Below are positions 45,183-53,250 of a DNA stretch of 64,000 nt, piece after piece (positions within the stretch are counted from its first letter, which is position 1; the number at the start of each line of letters is the position of its first letter). A program made the position numbers and the translations under genes. This DNA comes from Streptomyces acidiscabies (GTDB lineage Bacteria > Actinomycetota > Actinomycetes > Streptomycetales > Streptomycetaceae). The notes beneath the pieces are model-generated. The model was not told the origin of the DNA. It was given only the letters and a program-made list of their open reading frames with translations, and searched no databases. The stretch covers positions 4,464,001 through 4,528,000 of the forward strand of contig NZ_JAGJBY010000002.1 in assembly GCF_020010905.1 (NCBI RefSeq), given 5' to 3'.

Positions 45183-46309
45183 CGACCGTCGATCTGGGCA
45201 TGCCCTCACCGCGCAAACTCGCGGTGGCCAACCGCCGCACCTCCCGCCGGATCACGGTGGGCTCCGTCCCGGTCGGCGGCGACGCGCGGGTGTCCGTGCA
45301 GTCGATGACCACCACACCCACCACCGACGTCGACGCCACCCTCCAGCAGATCGCCGAACTCACCGCCGCCGGCTGCGAGATCGTCCGGGTCGCCGTCCCC
45401 TCGGCGGACGACGCCGCCGCGCTCCCGGCCATCGCCCGCAAGTCGGGCATCCCGGTGATCGCCGACATCCACTTCCAGCCCAAGTACGTGTTCGCCGCGA
45501 TCGACGCCGGCTGCGCGGCCGTCCGCGTCAACCCCGGGAACATCCGGCAGTTCGACGACCAGGTCGGCGCGATCGCCCGGGCCGCGCAGGACGCGGGGGT
45601 GCCGATCCGGATCGGCGTGAACGCCGGGTCGCTGGACCAGCGGCTGCTGCGCAAGCACGGCGGGGTCACGCCGGAGGCGCTGGTGGAGTCGGCGCTGTGG
45701 GAGTGCTCGCTGTTCGAGGAGCACGGGTACGGCGACCTCAAGATCTCCGTGAAGCACCACGACCCGGTGGTGATGATCGAGGCGTACCGGCAGCTCGCCG
45801 CGCGGTGCGACTATCCGCTGCACCTCGGGGTGACCGAGGCGGGGCCCCGGTTCCAGGGCACGATCAAGTCGGCCGTCGCGTTCGGGGCGCTGCTCGCGGA
45901 GGGCATCGGCGACACCATCCGCGTCTCGCTGTCCGCGCCTCCCGTGGAGGAGGTCAAGGTCGGCACGCAGATCCTGGAGTCGCTGGGGCTGCGGCCCAGG
46001 GGTCTTGACATCGTGTCGTGTCCGTCCTGCGGGCGGGCCCAGGTGGATGTGCACACGCTCGCCGAGCGGGTCACGGCGGCGCTCGAAGGGTTCCCGGTGC
46101 CGCTGAGGGTGGCGGTCATGGGCTGCGTCGTCAACGGGCCCGGCGAGGCGCGCGAGGCCGACCTCGGGGTCGCCGCCGGCAACGGCAAGGGGCAGATCTT
46201 CGTCAAGGGCGAGGTGATCCGTACGGTCCCCGAGTCGCAGATCGTGGAGACCCTGCTGGCCGAGGCCGTACGCATCGCCGAGGAGATGGGCGTGGACGTC
46301 GAGGCGTGA
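45179..46309 (+). CDS. ispG: 4-hydroxy-3-methylbut-2-en-1-yl diphosphate synthase
   Basis: 376 aa from ATG 45179 (ATGA overlap with dxs, GGGGAGGAAC upstream). Conserved SVQSMTTTPT near residue 40, ADIHFQPKYVFAA, RVNPGNI, GVTEAGP, and the C-terminal iron-sulfur Cys in SCPSCGR near 282 and MGCVVNGPGEA near 320. Penultimate MEP step. Third of the three dedicated MEP genes; dxr and the ispDEF steps are not here and must come from the housekeeping set. Confidence 0.96.
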   Translation: MTTVDLGMPSPRKLAVANRRTSRRITVGSVPVGGDARVSVQSMTTTPTTDVDATLQQIAELTAAGCEIVRVAVPSADDAAALPAIARKSGIPVIADIHFQPKYVFAAIDAGCAAVRVNPGNIRQFDDQVGAIARAAQDAGVPIRIGVNAGSLDQRLLRKHGGVTPEALVESALWECSLFEEHGYGDLKISVKHHDPVVMIEAYRQLAARCDYPLHLGVTEAGPRFQGTIKSAVAFGALLAEGIGDTIRVSLSAPPVEEVKVGTQILESLGLRPRGLDIVSCPSCGRAQVDVHTLAERVTAALEGFPVPLRVAVMGCVVNGPGEAREADLGVAAGNGKGQIFVKGEVIRTVPESQIVETLLAEAVRIAEEMGVDVEA

Positions 46310-46333
46310 GCGGCCCCGGGAAACCTCTTTGCG

Positions 46334-46627
46334 TTAATCCGAAGTTTCTTCCGCGATACGCGGGGGCCATGAATCCGTGCACAGGATCCGGAGGACGAAC
46401 GCCCTCGCAACGAGGGCGACACGATTCGGGGCCTGTAGCTTTTCGGACATGACGCGAACGTGATAGTCGATGGTCTTCGAGCTGAGATATAACTCCCGGG
46501 AGAGGCTTCCGCTCGATAAGCCGGCCGCGACCCCCTCCAGGACCCTTGCCTGGACCGAGCTAAGAATCAAGCCATCGTCTGGCTGAGACGCGTCGCAGGT
46601 GTTCTGGTCGTCCATCATGGCATCCAT
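46334..46627 (-). CDS. Small LuxR-type DNA-binding protein
   Basis: 97 aa; essentially only a LuxR/GerE helix-turn-helix (ILSSVQARVLEGVAAGLSSG, YLSSKTIDYHVRVMSEKL, split from one continuous domain at about residues 21-75). No receiver or ligand-binding domain, so a stand-alone regulator or a remnant. Convergent with ispG (24-bp gap). Its own promoter resembles the other cluster promoters. Candidate activator for the two bidirectional promoters. Confidence 0.8.
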   Translation of the reverse strand: MDAMMDDQNTCDASQPDDGLILSSVQARVLEGVAAGLSSGSLSRELYLSSKTIDYHVRVMSEKLQAPNRVALVARAFVLRILCTDSWPPRIAEETSD

Positions 46628-46692
46628 CCCATTCCGTACAGTCGGCCAGGCCGGTAACCGGACAAATGCAGATCGAGAAGCACTGGAATGAG

Positions 46693-46722
46693 ATCCTAGG
46701 GAAAGGTCTCGTCCTTTGTCAC
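46693..46722 (-). promoter_or_regulatory. Promoter of the LuxR-type gene
   Basis: GTGACA (46722-46717) and TAGGAT (46698-46693) with an 18-bp spacer, 66 bp upstream of the LuxR-type start. Same class and spacing as the minus-direction promoters at 38767 and 42232. Confidence 0.5.
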
Positions 46723-46813
46723 CGGCGTCCCGCCGTATCCCGGCAGTTTCCGTCCGGCTCGGAAACCCCTCCAGATTTTGCGGAATTCTGACCTGACGCG
46801 CATGAACCCTTGG

Positions 46814-47707
46814 TCACCCCTGGAGGAGGGCCTCGGCGATCATCGCAGCCGTCAGCGTCTGCGCCCCTCTGCCGCTGGTGGGGTCGCAGCCGGTGACCTC
46901 GCCGATCCGCCGCAGCCGGTAGTCCAGCGTGCTGCGGTGGACGAACAGGCTGCGGGCCGCCTTGTTCCTGCTGTAGTCGGAGTCGATGAACGCGGTCAGC
47001 GTCTCCCACAGGACCTTGTGCGCGCGCAGCGGGCCGATCATCGCGGCCAGGTCGGCGCGCACCTTCTCGTTCAGGGTGACCGCGTACTCGACCAGCACGT
47101 CCGAGACCGTGTAGGCGCCGCTCGGGCGCAGCCCCGCCAGCACCAGTCTCAGCACGTGGGACGCCTCGGTGACCCCGTCGGCCAGGCACGCTCTGTCCCG
47201 TTCGGCCGTCGCGAGCCAGCCGCTGCCGCCGAGGCACTGGACCAGCCTCGCCACCGCGCGCTCGCCGCTGCCCGGGTCCGCCGCCGGGACGAGGAGGACA
47301 ACGTTGCTGTCCCGGTGGGTCAGCAGCGCGTCGTCTCCGGCCGCCGCTCGCAGCGCGTCCACCGAGGAGCCGGGGTCCGCGAGCCGCACCACCGCGACCA
47401 GGTATCTCGGCGGAAGTCCCTCGGCGATGTCCGCGGGCAACTGCTGGCCGTCGGCGAGGAGATCCGCCAGGTCGGCCGTGGTCTTCTGCCGGTATCCGTC
47501 GAGGAAGTCGTGCAGCAGACCGCCGCCGGCCCGCACGATCGCGGCGAGACCGGGGTCGCCCGCCGCTGCCCGGGACAGCAGCTCGACCAGGTCCTCCGGT
47601 CCGTCGCCGGTCCATTCCTGCCCTGCGGCCCGCACCTTGGCTCTGAAGTCGGCGACCTTGTCCCTGTCCGGCGTCGAGGGGGGTGCCTCGACAGGGGATG
47701 ACGACCT
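46814..47707 (-). pseudogene. PucR-type regulator, 3' part left by IS insertion
   Basis: This is all but the first dozen codons of a PucR/CdaR-like regulator. The C-terminal PucR helix-turn-helix is intact: FIDSDYSRNKAARSLFVHR and LDYRLRRIGEVTGCDP, near the end. The N-terminal two thirds is a helical sensor/GGDEF-like region without a recognised ligand site. The frame enters the IS at 47707 and meets a TGA at 47744-47746. An internal GTG at 47635 could still start a 273-aa form, but it has no good ribosome site. The missing start lies at 49170-49209 across the IS. Probably inactive. Confidence 0.8.
47698..47707. repeat. Target site duplication, left copy
   Basis: ATGACGACCT directly abuts the left IS end; the identical ten bases follow the right end at 49170-49179. 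Confidence 0.95.
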
Positions 47708-49169
47708 CAGGGCCCCGGCGTTTGCCCGGGTCGTCCGGTTTGATCATGTGATGCCGTAGAGGCTGAGGACGAGGGTGCGTTCGGTGTGGGCTCGGCGGCC
47801 GGCGGCGGTGTTGACGTACCCGGCAAGCTTGAGCGCACCGCGGATCAGGTCGCGGACGGCGGCGAGGACTGAGGGCGTGTTGTGGGTCCTGACCTGGGAC
47901 TTGTCCTCGTTGAAGGTCACATCCCGACACCAGTGGACGGTGTTCTCCACGGTCCAGTGCCCGCGAGCCCATGAAGCGATCTCGGCGGCACTCGCTTCCT
48001 CGGCGGGCAGGTCGGTGATGGCGTAGACGGTCTCGCTGGACCACTTCTTCGCTCCGTAGAGACGGCGTCTGCGCTGGATGCGCAGGACCTGGGCCGCGTG
48101 GGGAAAGAGCAGGCCGTTGACGGTGACGACCTGGACGAGACGCTGTTCGTGGCGGCCGTGGCCGCGGGCGTCGTCACGGTGGATGACGGGGATCTCCTTC
48201 CAGGGCAGGGCGTGGAGCTGACGGGCTTGGCCGCGCTGGTTGTTCTTGATGGTCAGCAGGTAGTGGGCGCCGCGTTCGTGCAGGTAGGTGGCGTGGTCGC
48301 GTTGGGCGTGGAGGGCGTCGGCGGTGACGACGGCCCCCTTGAGATCGGCGTCGTCGAGCTGGTCGAGCAGGGGTTGGAACTCGGGGATTTCGTTGGTCTT
48401 CGCGCCGATCTCGCGGGAGGCGAGGGTGATGCCGTCGCCGTGCCGGACGGCGGAGAGCACGAAGACGCGGCTGCCGTCCGGGCGCTTCGCACTGCGCAGG
48501 CACTTGCCGTCCACCGCGATGGCCCGGCGCCGGGAGCGCACCGGTTCGGCGCGGGCGGCCGCCCGGTGGGCGCGGCGCTGTTCGCGTTCGATGCCGCCGT
48601 CGGGCATGAGCGGCTCGGGAGAGTGGGACACCGTGGACAGCAGGGGCCGCAGGTGGTCGTAGCCGGCCGCGCTGACCTCACCGGGATCGAGCCGCCCCAG
48701 AACGGTGCGCAAGGTCTTCTCGCTCGGGATCCGGTAGCGGCCGCGCAACGGATGGTAGGGCAGACCGAAAGCGGCCAGTTCCTCAGGCGTCGCACGTCGG
48801 CACCACTCCGCCGCCGCGGTGATGGAGTCATGGCCCGCCGGGGTCATCGCACAGACCACCAGGGCCAGCAGCGAGGAGACCCGGTAGCGCACCCCGCACG
48901 CCCCGCGAGGATCGGTGACCGACTCGAACTCGGCAACCAGGCCGCGGACTTGGTCTCGCGCGGCATCCGAGCCGAGGGCCTCCAGGCGGGGCGCCGGAGA
49001 GACGGGAACGACGGCAGGGGATGATGGAGGAACGAACACGGCACCTTCGTGGATCTTGCAGCGTAGAGAACTCCATGATCCACAGGTGCCGTGTTCATCT
49101 GCTTCCGAGGCCCGCCAGCATGATCAACCGGCCCAGGCCGGGGCGATCCGGGCAAACGCCGGGGCCCTG
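47708..49169 (-). mobile_element. ISAs1-family insertion sequence, 1462 bp, intact
   Basis: Terminal inverted repeats begin CAGGGCCCCGGCGTTTGCCC at both ends; over the first 29 bases only two differ. The element is bounded by perfect 10-bp direct repeats and contains one complete transposase gene. Intact ends, intact transposase and perfect duplication indicate recent insertion. It splits the PucR-type regulator. Confidence 0.95.
47744..49039 (-). CDS. ISAs1-family transposase
   Basis: 431 aa. N-terminal DUF4372-like/DDE_Tnp_1-associated region (SVTDPRGACGVRYRVSSLLA, split), then DDE domain: first Asp in IAVDGKCLR (about residue 170), second in VVTADALHAQ (about 240), Glu in the C-terminal HWTVENTVHWCRDVTFNED block. 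KTNEIPEFQPLL is a family marker. Complete, no frameshift, so probably active. Confidence 0.95.
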   Translation of the reverse strand: MFVPPSSPAVVPVSPAPRLEALGSDAARDQVRGLVAEFESVTDPRGACGVRYRVSSLLALVVCAMTPAGHDSITAAAEWCRRATPEELAAFGLPYHPLRGRYRIPSEKTLRTVLGRLDPGEVSAAGYDHLRPLLSTVSHSPEPLMPDGGIEREQRRAHRAAARAEPVRSRRRAIAVDGKCLRSAKRPDGSRVFVLSAVRHGDGITLASREIGAKTNEIPEFQPLLDQLDDADLKGAVVTADALHAQRDHATYLHERGAHYLLTIKNNQRGQARQLHALPWKEIPVIHRDDARGHGRHEQRLVQVVTVNGLLFPHAAQVLRIQRRRRLYGAKKWSSETVYAITDLPAEEASAAEIASWARGHWTVENTVHWCRDVTFNEDKSQVRTHNTPSVLAAVRDLIRGALKLAGYVNTAAGRRAHTERTLVLSLYGIT

Positions 49170-49179
49170 ATGACGACCT
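49170..49179. repeat. Target site duplication, right copy
   Basis: Second copy of ATGACGACCT, immediately after the right IS end; identical to 47698-47707. Confidence 0.95.
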
Positions 49180-49209
49180 GTCTGTCATTTCGGCCATGTG
49201 TCGACTCAT
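49170..49209 (-). pseudogene. PucR-type regulator, original start (5' stub)
   Basis: ATG 49209 reads MSRHMAEMTDRSS and then hits the IS end. Removing the IS and one copy of the duplication joins it in frame to SSPVEAPPSTPDRDKVADF of the 3' part, which restores a single gene of about 312 codons. AGGAAG lies just before ATG 49209. Confidence 0.8.
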
Positions 49210-49878
49210 CTTCCTGAACGGTGTTCTAACCCGCCTCTTGGAGTACGCGCGCGACAGCGTAAGGATCAGTCTTCGCCGATATCGCCGGAGACCGTGGGGG
49301 GTCGTTCCGACGCCGAAGATCCTAACATGACTGCTTGAAACTTTTAAGGCATTGCCCGCAGGCCGCTTTCCGTTATGTCTCGTATCCGGTTCTTTTCTAC
49401 GGAATTTCCATAGCCGGTGCGACATGGCCCGGATCGGCCCGACGGACGGCACTGTGGCTCCATTCCGTCGTCGAGAAAGGCGACCCGGTTTTCCCGCGAT
49501 CAGCAGATAGTGATTGTCGATGGCGATGGCACAGGAGATACCGCGGCCCGGTTGTCCTTTCGCAGGAGATGCCCGCGCTGACACCGGTCCGCCCCTGGCC
49601 GGCGCCGGGGTGATCGCTCTGCTGGAGCTGGAGGCCCTTGAGCTGACGCCGGGAGCGGTCGTGGCGGTGATCGCCGACGACGAGGCGGGAACAGCACACC
49701 GGCTCTTCGGATCCGGCGCCGTACGGGGCCGTCCTGTCCTGTTCTGAACGATGTTTTCAGACAGATTCGCGTCCAGATCTTGCCAGTTGAGGTGTTCAGG
49801 ACAAGTCGAGGTGCTTGCATATGCGCCGAGGCGGCTTCGTAGCCGCCCGTCACGCAGCAATGAAATTGGGGGATTGTC
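49210..49878. other. Non-coding region: old PucR promoter and leader of secreted-protein gene
   Basis: On the minus strand a TAGGAT -10-like box (49324-49319) lies about 110 bp before the original PucR start. The stretch is less GC-rich than its surroundings. A short plus-strand ORF (49514-49747) has a faint resemblance to the middle of an MDR oxidoreductase but no start context and is not called as a gene. Upstream of 49879 GGGGGA gives a ribosome site. Confidence 0.4.
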
Positions 49879-50337
49879 ATGCGCGTACACCTCAAGCACG
49901 CCCTCGTGGGCCTCGCGGCCCTGGGATTCGTCCTGGGCGCGCAGACCGCCGCACAGGCGCAGCCCACCACCCCGGAAGCCACCGCCGTCGCGATCACCGC
50001 GCTCCGCTCTCCGTACGGCGGGGTCAACCTGTACCTCGACGGCGTCTACGCGGGCCAGGTCTGGTGGAGCCAGGACCCCGGCGGCGACCTCGACAGCGAC
50101 GGGAGCACCGACCCCGGCGACGCGCTCATCGCGCACGACACCGTCTCCGACGGCTACGGCATCGAGGCGACCCTGCGCACCTCCGACTCGCACAAGGTCA
50201 CCACGCGCGGCCACGGAGCGCCGTACTGGAGCGACTGGGGCACCGGAAACCTCACCGAGGGCGACACGTACTACGGCGACGCGTGCGTGGTGAAGGGCAC
50301 CTTCTCGAGCTGCGCGGCCTTCTCCGTCGTCGCCTGA
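49879..50337 (+). CDS. Small secreted protein of unknown function
   Basis: 152 aa. Clear Sec signal peptide: HLKHALVGLAALGFVLGAQ then a probable signal-peptidase site in AAQAQP near residue 27-28. Mature part about 124 aa, acidic, Asp/Gly/Trp-rich (GVNLYLDGVYAGQVWWSQDP, split), with two late Cys (DACVVKGTFSSCAAF) that could form a disulfide. Compact beta-rich fold likely. No family recognised. Convergent with the five-gene operon. Confidence 0.75.
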   Translation: MRVHLKHALVGLAALGFVLGAQTAAQAQPTTPEATAVAITALRSPYGGVNLYLDGVYAGQVWWSQDPGGDLDSDGSTDPGDALIAHDTVSDGYGIEATLRTSDSHKVTTRGHGAPYWSDWGTGNLTEGDTYYGDACVVKGTFSSCAAFSVVA

Positions 50338-50356
50338 CGGCAGCCGTCGCCCGGGT

Positions 50357-53236
50357 TCACGCGGACCCCAGGCCGATCCCGATGATCGTCTCCTCGCCCT
50401 CCACCGGAGCGTGCTGAACAAGGCGGCCGTCGGCGGTGACGACCGTGACCCGGTGCCGGAAGGAGCGGTGGGCCGGGTCGAGCAGGGCCACGCGCAGGGT
50501 GACGGGGTCGGTTGCGGTGCCCGGGATGTCGATGCGCTCCGTCCGGTCGTAGGAGTTGGCCGGGTCGTGGTACTCGACGTCGAGGAACGCCTCCCGGACC
50601 TCGCCCGACCCGAACAGCGGTACGGCGCGGATGTCCAGCGCGTCGGTGAACGGGTCGTCCACGGGCAGGAACGAGGCCTCGCCGGTGATCGGGGCGCCGG
50701 TGCGCGAGGTGCCGTTCCTCAGATGGTGGGTGAACCTCGCGGTCCAGCCCCGTTTCGCCGGGTTGCTCAGCCGCAGCCGCCACAACTGGGCGTCGCCCCC
50801 GGGGACCACCCGCAGCGTGTCGGTGCGGGCGAAGGACACCCCGTCGTCGTAGTCGAGCCGGACGTCGATCGCCTCCACGATCCCCGCGTCGATCCGGCCC
50901 GGGAACACCCGCAGCGTGAGGAACCCCAGGTCGTCGCCCGGGTCCACGGTGAGCGTCCGGTCGACGCTGGCCCGCGTCGGCAGCTCGTAGGCGAGTTTCT
51001 CGCCGGCCCAGCCGGACCCCGCGTCGAAGTGGTACTGCACCCCGACCCGGAAGCCGAGGTCGTACGCGCCGTCGAGGTAGGTCTCGAACCGTTTCGGGCC
51101 ACGGTCGTTCGCAGTGAGCCGGAACTCCTCGTGTCGGCGGTGGGCCGCGTCGGCGGGATCGCCGTAGTCGATGGACACCTCGGCGGAGGAGAGCCCGACG
51201 CGCTCGAAGTCGGCCGGCGAGACGATGTCGACGTTCAGCTTGCGGAAGAACGGGTCGTCCAGGTCGACGTCGATGAGATGGCTGTTCTTGTCGGGGAGTT
51301 GGTCCAGGAGCAGGCCGATGAAGCCCTGCGGCGCGTAGGTGCGCTGCACGGCCTTCTTCCGGTCGTAGACGAGCTTGAGCGTCTTGCGCTCCTCCTGCCG
51401 GACGAACCTCAGCCGGAAGGACACCAGCGCGGGGGTGGCACCGTTCTGCGGCTGGGTCGGGTCGGTGGGCTTGGTCGGGTCGGTCGGGGTCGTGGACGGG
51501 CGGGGCGCGCGGGAGAGCGTGGCCTGGAGGGAGACGGCCTGCCCCGGCGCGGCCACCAGACCGGTGATCTCGGCAACCCGGTCCTGGACGCGCTCCTCCT
51601 CCGGCTTGACCCCGCCCGCAGCGCGCCCCCGGCTGAAGCCCGCGGCCTGCGCCGCCGTGATCGCCGCCCGGTTGGCGATGATCCCCTTGGCGACGGCCAG
51701 CCGGCGTTCGGACAGCCGCTGGTTCAGCGCGACGATGTTCGGCGCGTCGTTCCCGTCGTAGCTGGCGTGCGCGCTGACCGTCACCTCCTTGGCCCCGGCG
51801 AGGCGGTCCAGCCAGGCGTGCAGGGCGGCTGCTCCGCCCGGCGGAGGGGTGTGGCCGGGCGCGGCGCTCTGACTGAACCTGGGGTCGGGCGGGAGCGGCG
51901 AGTCGAGCAGGTACGAGGAGTAGACGGGGTTCGAGGGGGAGGGGGAGAAGCCCTGCTCGTGCGGTTGGTCGAAGGTGAACAGCAGCTTGAACGTCTCGGT
52001 CACCGGGGCCGGGGCCGGCCAGGCGACGGTGACCGGATGGGTGGTGTCCGGCTGGACGTCCACGGTGATGGTGCCGTTGGCGTCGACGGTGCGGGGCTGG
52101 CCGTCCACGGTCACCACCGCGCCCGCCGGGCCCTGCACGCGCAGAGTCTCGGTGGTGCCGGTGGCCGCCGGGGTGTGGCTCAGCCCGTGCCCGGACGGGA
52201 GGGGGTCTGGGGTGGCCGAGGTGGTGACGAGCTTGGCGGCGGGGAGCGGGCCGGGGGTGCCGCTGCCTGGGGGAGACCCGGAGCCGGTCCCAGTCCCGGT
52301 CCCGCCTCCGGTCGTCCCACCGCCACTTGTCCCACCCCCGGCCGAACTCCCCCCGCCCTTGAGCTTCTTCAACCGCTCCAGCACCGCATCCAACCCCTCA
52401 GGCGGATCAGCCCCCTTGAGCTTGCCGAGGTCCAACGACGGCTCGAACCACTTCGACAGCAACTCGCTCTTGAAGAAGTCGAGCGCCCACTTCTCCTTCT
52501 CCTCCCGGTCCTGCGCACTGTCGTAGTCGATGACGTCGATCTTGATCGCGCCATCCTGCACGAGCTTCTCGAACCCGGCGTCGATCCCGGCCCGCAGCCA
52601 GTAGATCTGCGCCTCGAGACCGGCGGAGAAGTGCGTGTAGACCCGCTCGAAATCGGCGGTGATCGCCACATGCAGATCAGGGGTGAGCGCCGAGTACTGA
52701 AGCTCGTAGATCACCCCGACCGGCGTGGCCCCCTTCTCGAACGCCTGCTTGAGGATGGTGGCGCCCTCCTCGGACAGGGCCAGCGAGAAGACGGCCGTCT
52801 CGTCGCCCACGAGGGACGGCTTCGTCGCGCCGAGGATCGTCGTGACGGGCACGAAGGCACCGGGCGGAGGCTCGGCGCCGGTCCCGCCGGGCCCCGCGAG
52901 ATTGAGCGCGACGCAGCGCACGGTCCCGGTGTCCACCGGCGCCGGCGCCAGCCTCGGTTCGGCGCCGTGGAGCAGCCCGGCCGCCCGCGCGAGGATCTTC
53001 GCCCGGGTCGCGGCCGGGAGCGTCACCACCGACTGGAACATGAGGAACCCGCCGCCGGTGACCCCGGCGTCGCCCACGGTGGGCCGGTAGCGGATGAACG
53101 TGAACGCGGGCGAACCGTCCGGCAGGGTGCCCAGGGAGACCCTGGAGGGCAGGTACCAGAACTGGGCGGGGTCGGCGGAGTCCCTGAGGACCTGGACGCC
53201 GTCCTCGTCGAACGTGTCGGAGCCGAGTTGCAGCAC
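50357..53236 (-). CDS. Module-sharing protein A: beta-sandwich repeats with OmpA-like insert
   Basis: 959 aa from GTG 53236 (GGGAGG five bases ahead, 14 bp after gene B), which gives the V/M-L-Q start shared with B and C. Module 1 about residues 20-95 (DPAQFWYLPS, FTFIRYRP); module 2 about 140-205 (KPSLVGDETAVFSLALSEEG, VGVIYELQYSAL). A Gly/Ser/Thr linker (about 295-335) precedes an OmpA-like region (about 415-560; VTVSAHASYDGNDAPN, LNQRLSERRLAVAKGI). Then DDPFFRKLNVDIVSPADF and three tandem beta-sandwich-like repeats to the end. No signal peptide or membrane segment. Family not recognised. Last gene of the operon. Confidence 0.8.
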   Translation of the reverse strand: MLQLGSDTFDEDGVQVLRDSADPAQFWYLPSRVSLGTLPDGSPAFTFIRYRPTVGDAGVTGGGFLMFQSVVTLPAATRAKILARAAGLLHGAEPRLAPAPVDTGTVRCVALNLAGPGGTGAEPPPGAFVPVTTILGATKPSLVGDETAVFSLALSEEGATILKQAFEKGATPVGVIYELQYSALTPDLHVAITADFERVYTHFSAGLEAQIYWLRAGIDAGFEKLVQDGAIKIDVIDYDSAQDREEKEKWALDFFKSELLSKWFEPSLDLGKLKGADPPEGLDAVLERLKKLKGGGSSAGGGTSGGGTTGGGTGTGTGSGSPPGSGTPGPLPAAKLVTTSATPDPLPSGHGLSHTPAATGTTETLRVQGPAGAVVTVDGQPRTVDANGTITVDVQPDTTHPVTVAWPAPAPVTETFKLLFTFDQPHEQGFSPSPSNPVYSSYLLDSPLPPDPRFSQSAAPGHTPPPGGAAALHAWLDRLAGAKEVTVSAHASYDGNDAPNIVALNQRLSERRLAVAKGIIANRAAITAAQAAGFSRGRAAGGVKPEEERVQDRVAEITGLVAAPGQAVSLQATLSRAPRPSTTPTDPTKPTDPTQPQNGATPALVSFRLRFVRQEERKTLKLVYDRKKAVQRTYAPQGFIGLLLDQLPDKNSHLIDVDLDDPFFRKLNVDIVSPADFERVGLSSAEVSIDYGDPADAAHRRHEEFRLTANDRGPKRFETYLDGAYDLGFRVGVQYHFDAGSGWAGEKLAYELPTRASVDRTLTVDPGDDLGFLTLRVFPGRIDAGIVEAIDVRLDYDDGVSFARTDTLRVVPGGDAQLWRLRLSNPAKRGWTARFTHHLRNGTSRTGAPITGEASFLPVDDPFTDALDIRAVPLFGSGEVREAFLDVEYHDPANSYDRTERIDIPGTATDPVTLRVALLDPAHRSFRHRVTVVTADGRLVQHAPVEGEETIIGIGLGSA

Positions 53237-53250
53237 GGGGGCCTCCCGGG

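Noticed and set aside
49514..49747. 77-aa frame faintly like an MDR oxidoreductase fragment
   Set aside because: Similarity is limited to a short Ala/Leu-rich stretch; no start context and no cofactor motif.
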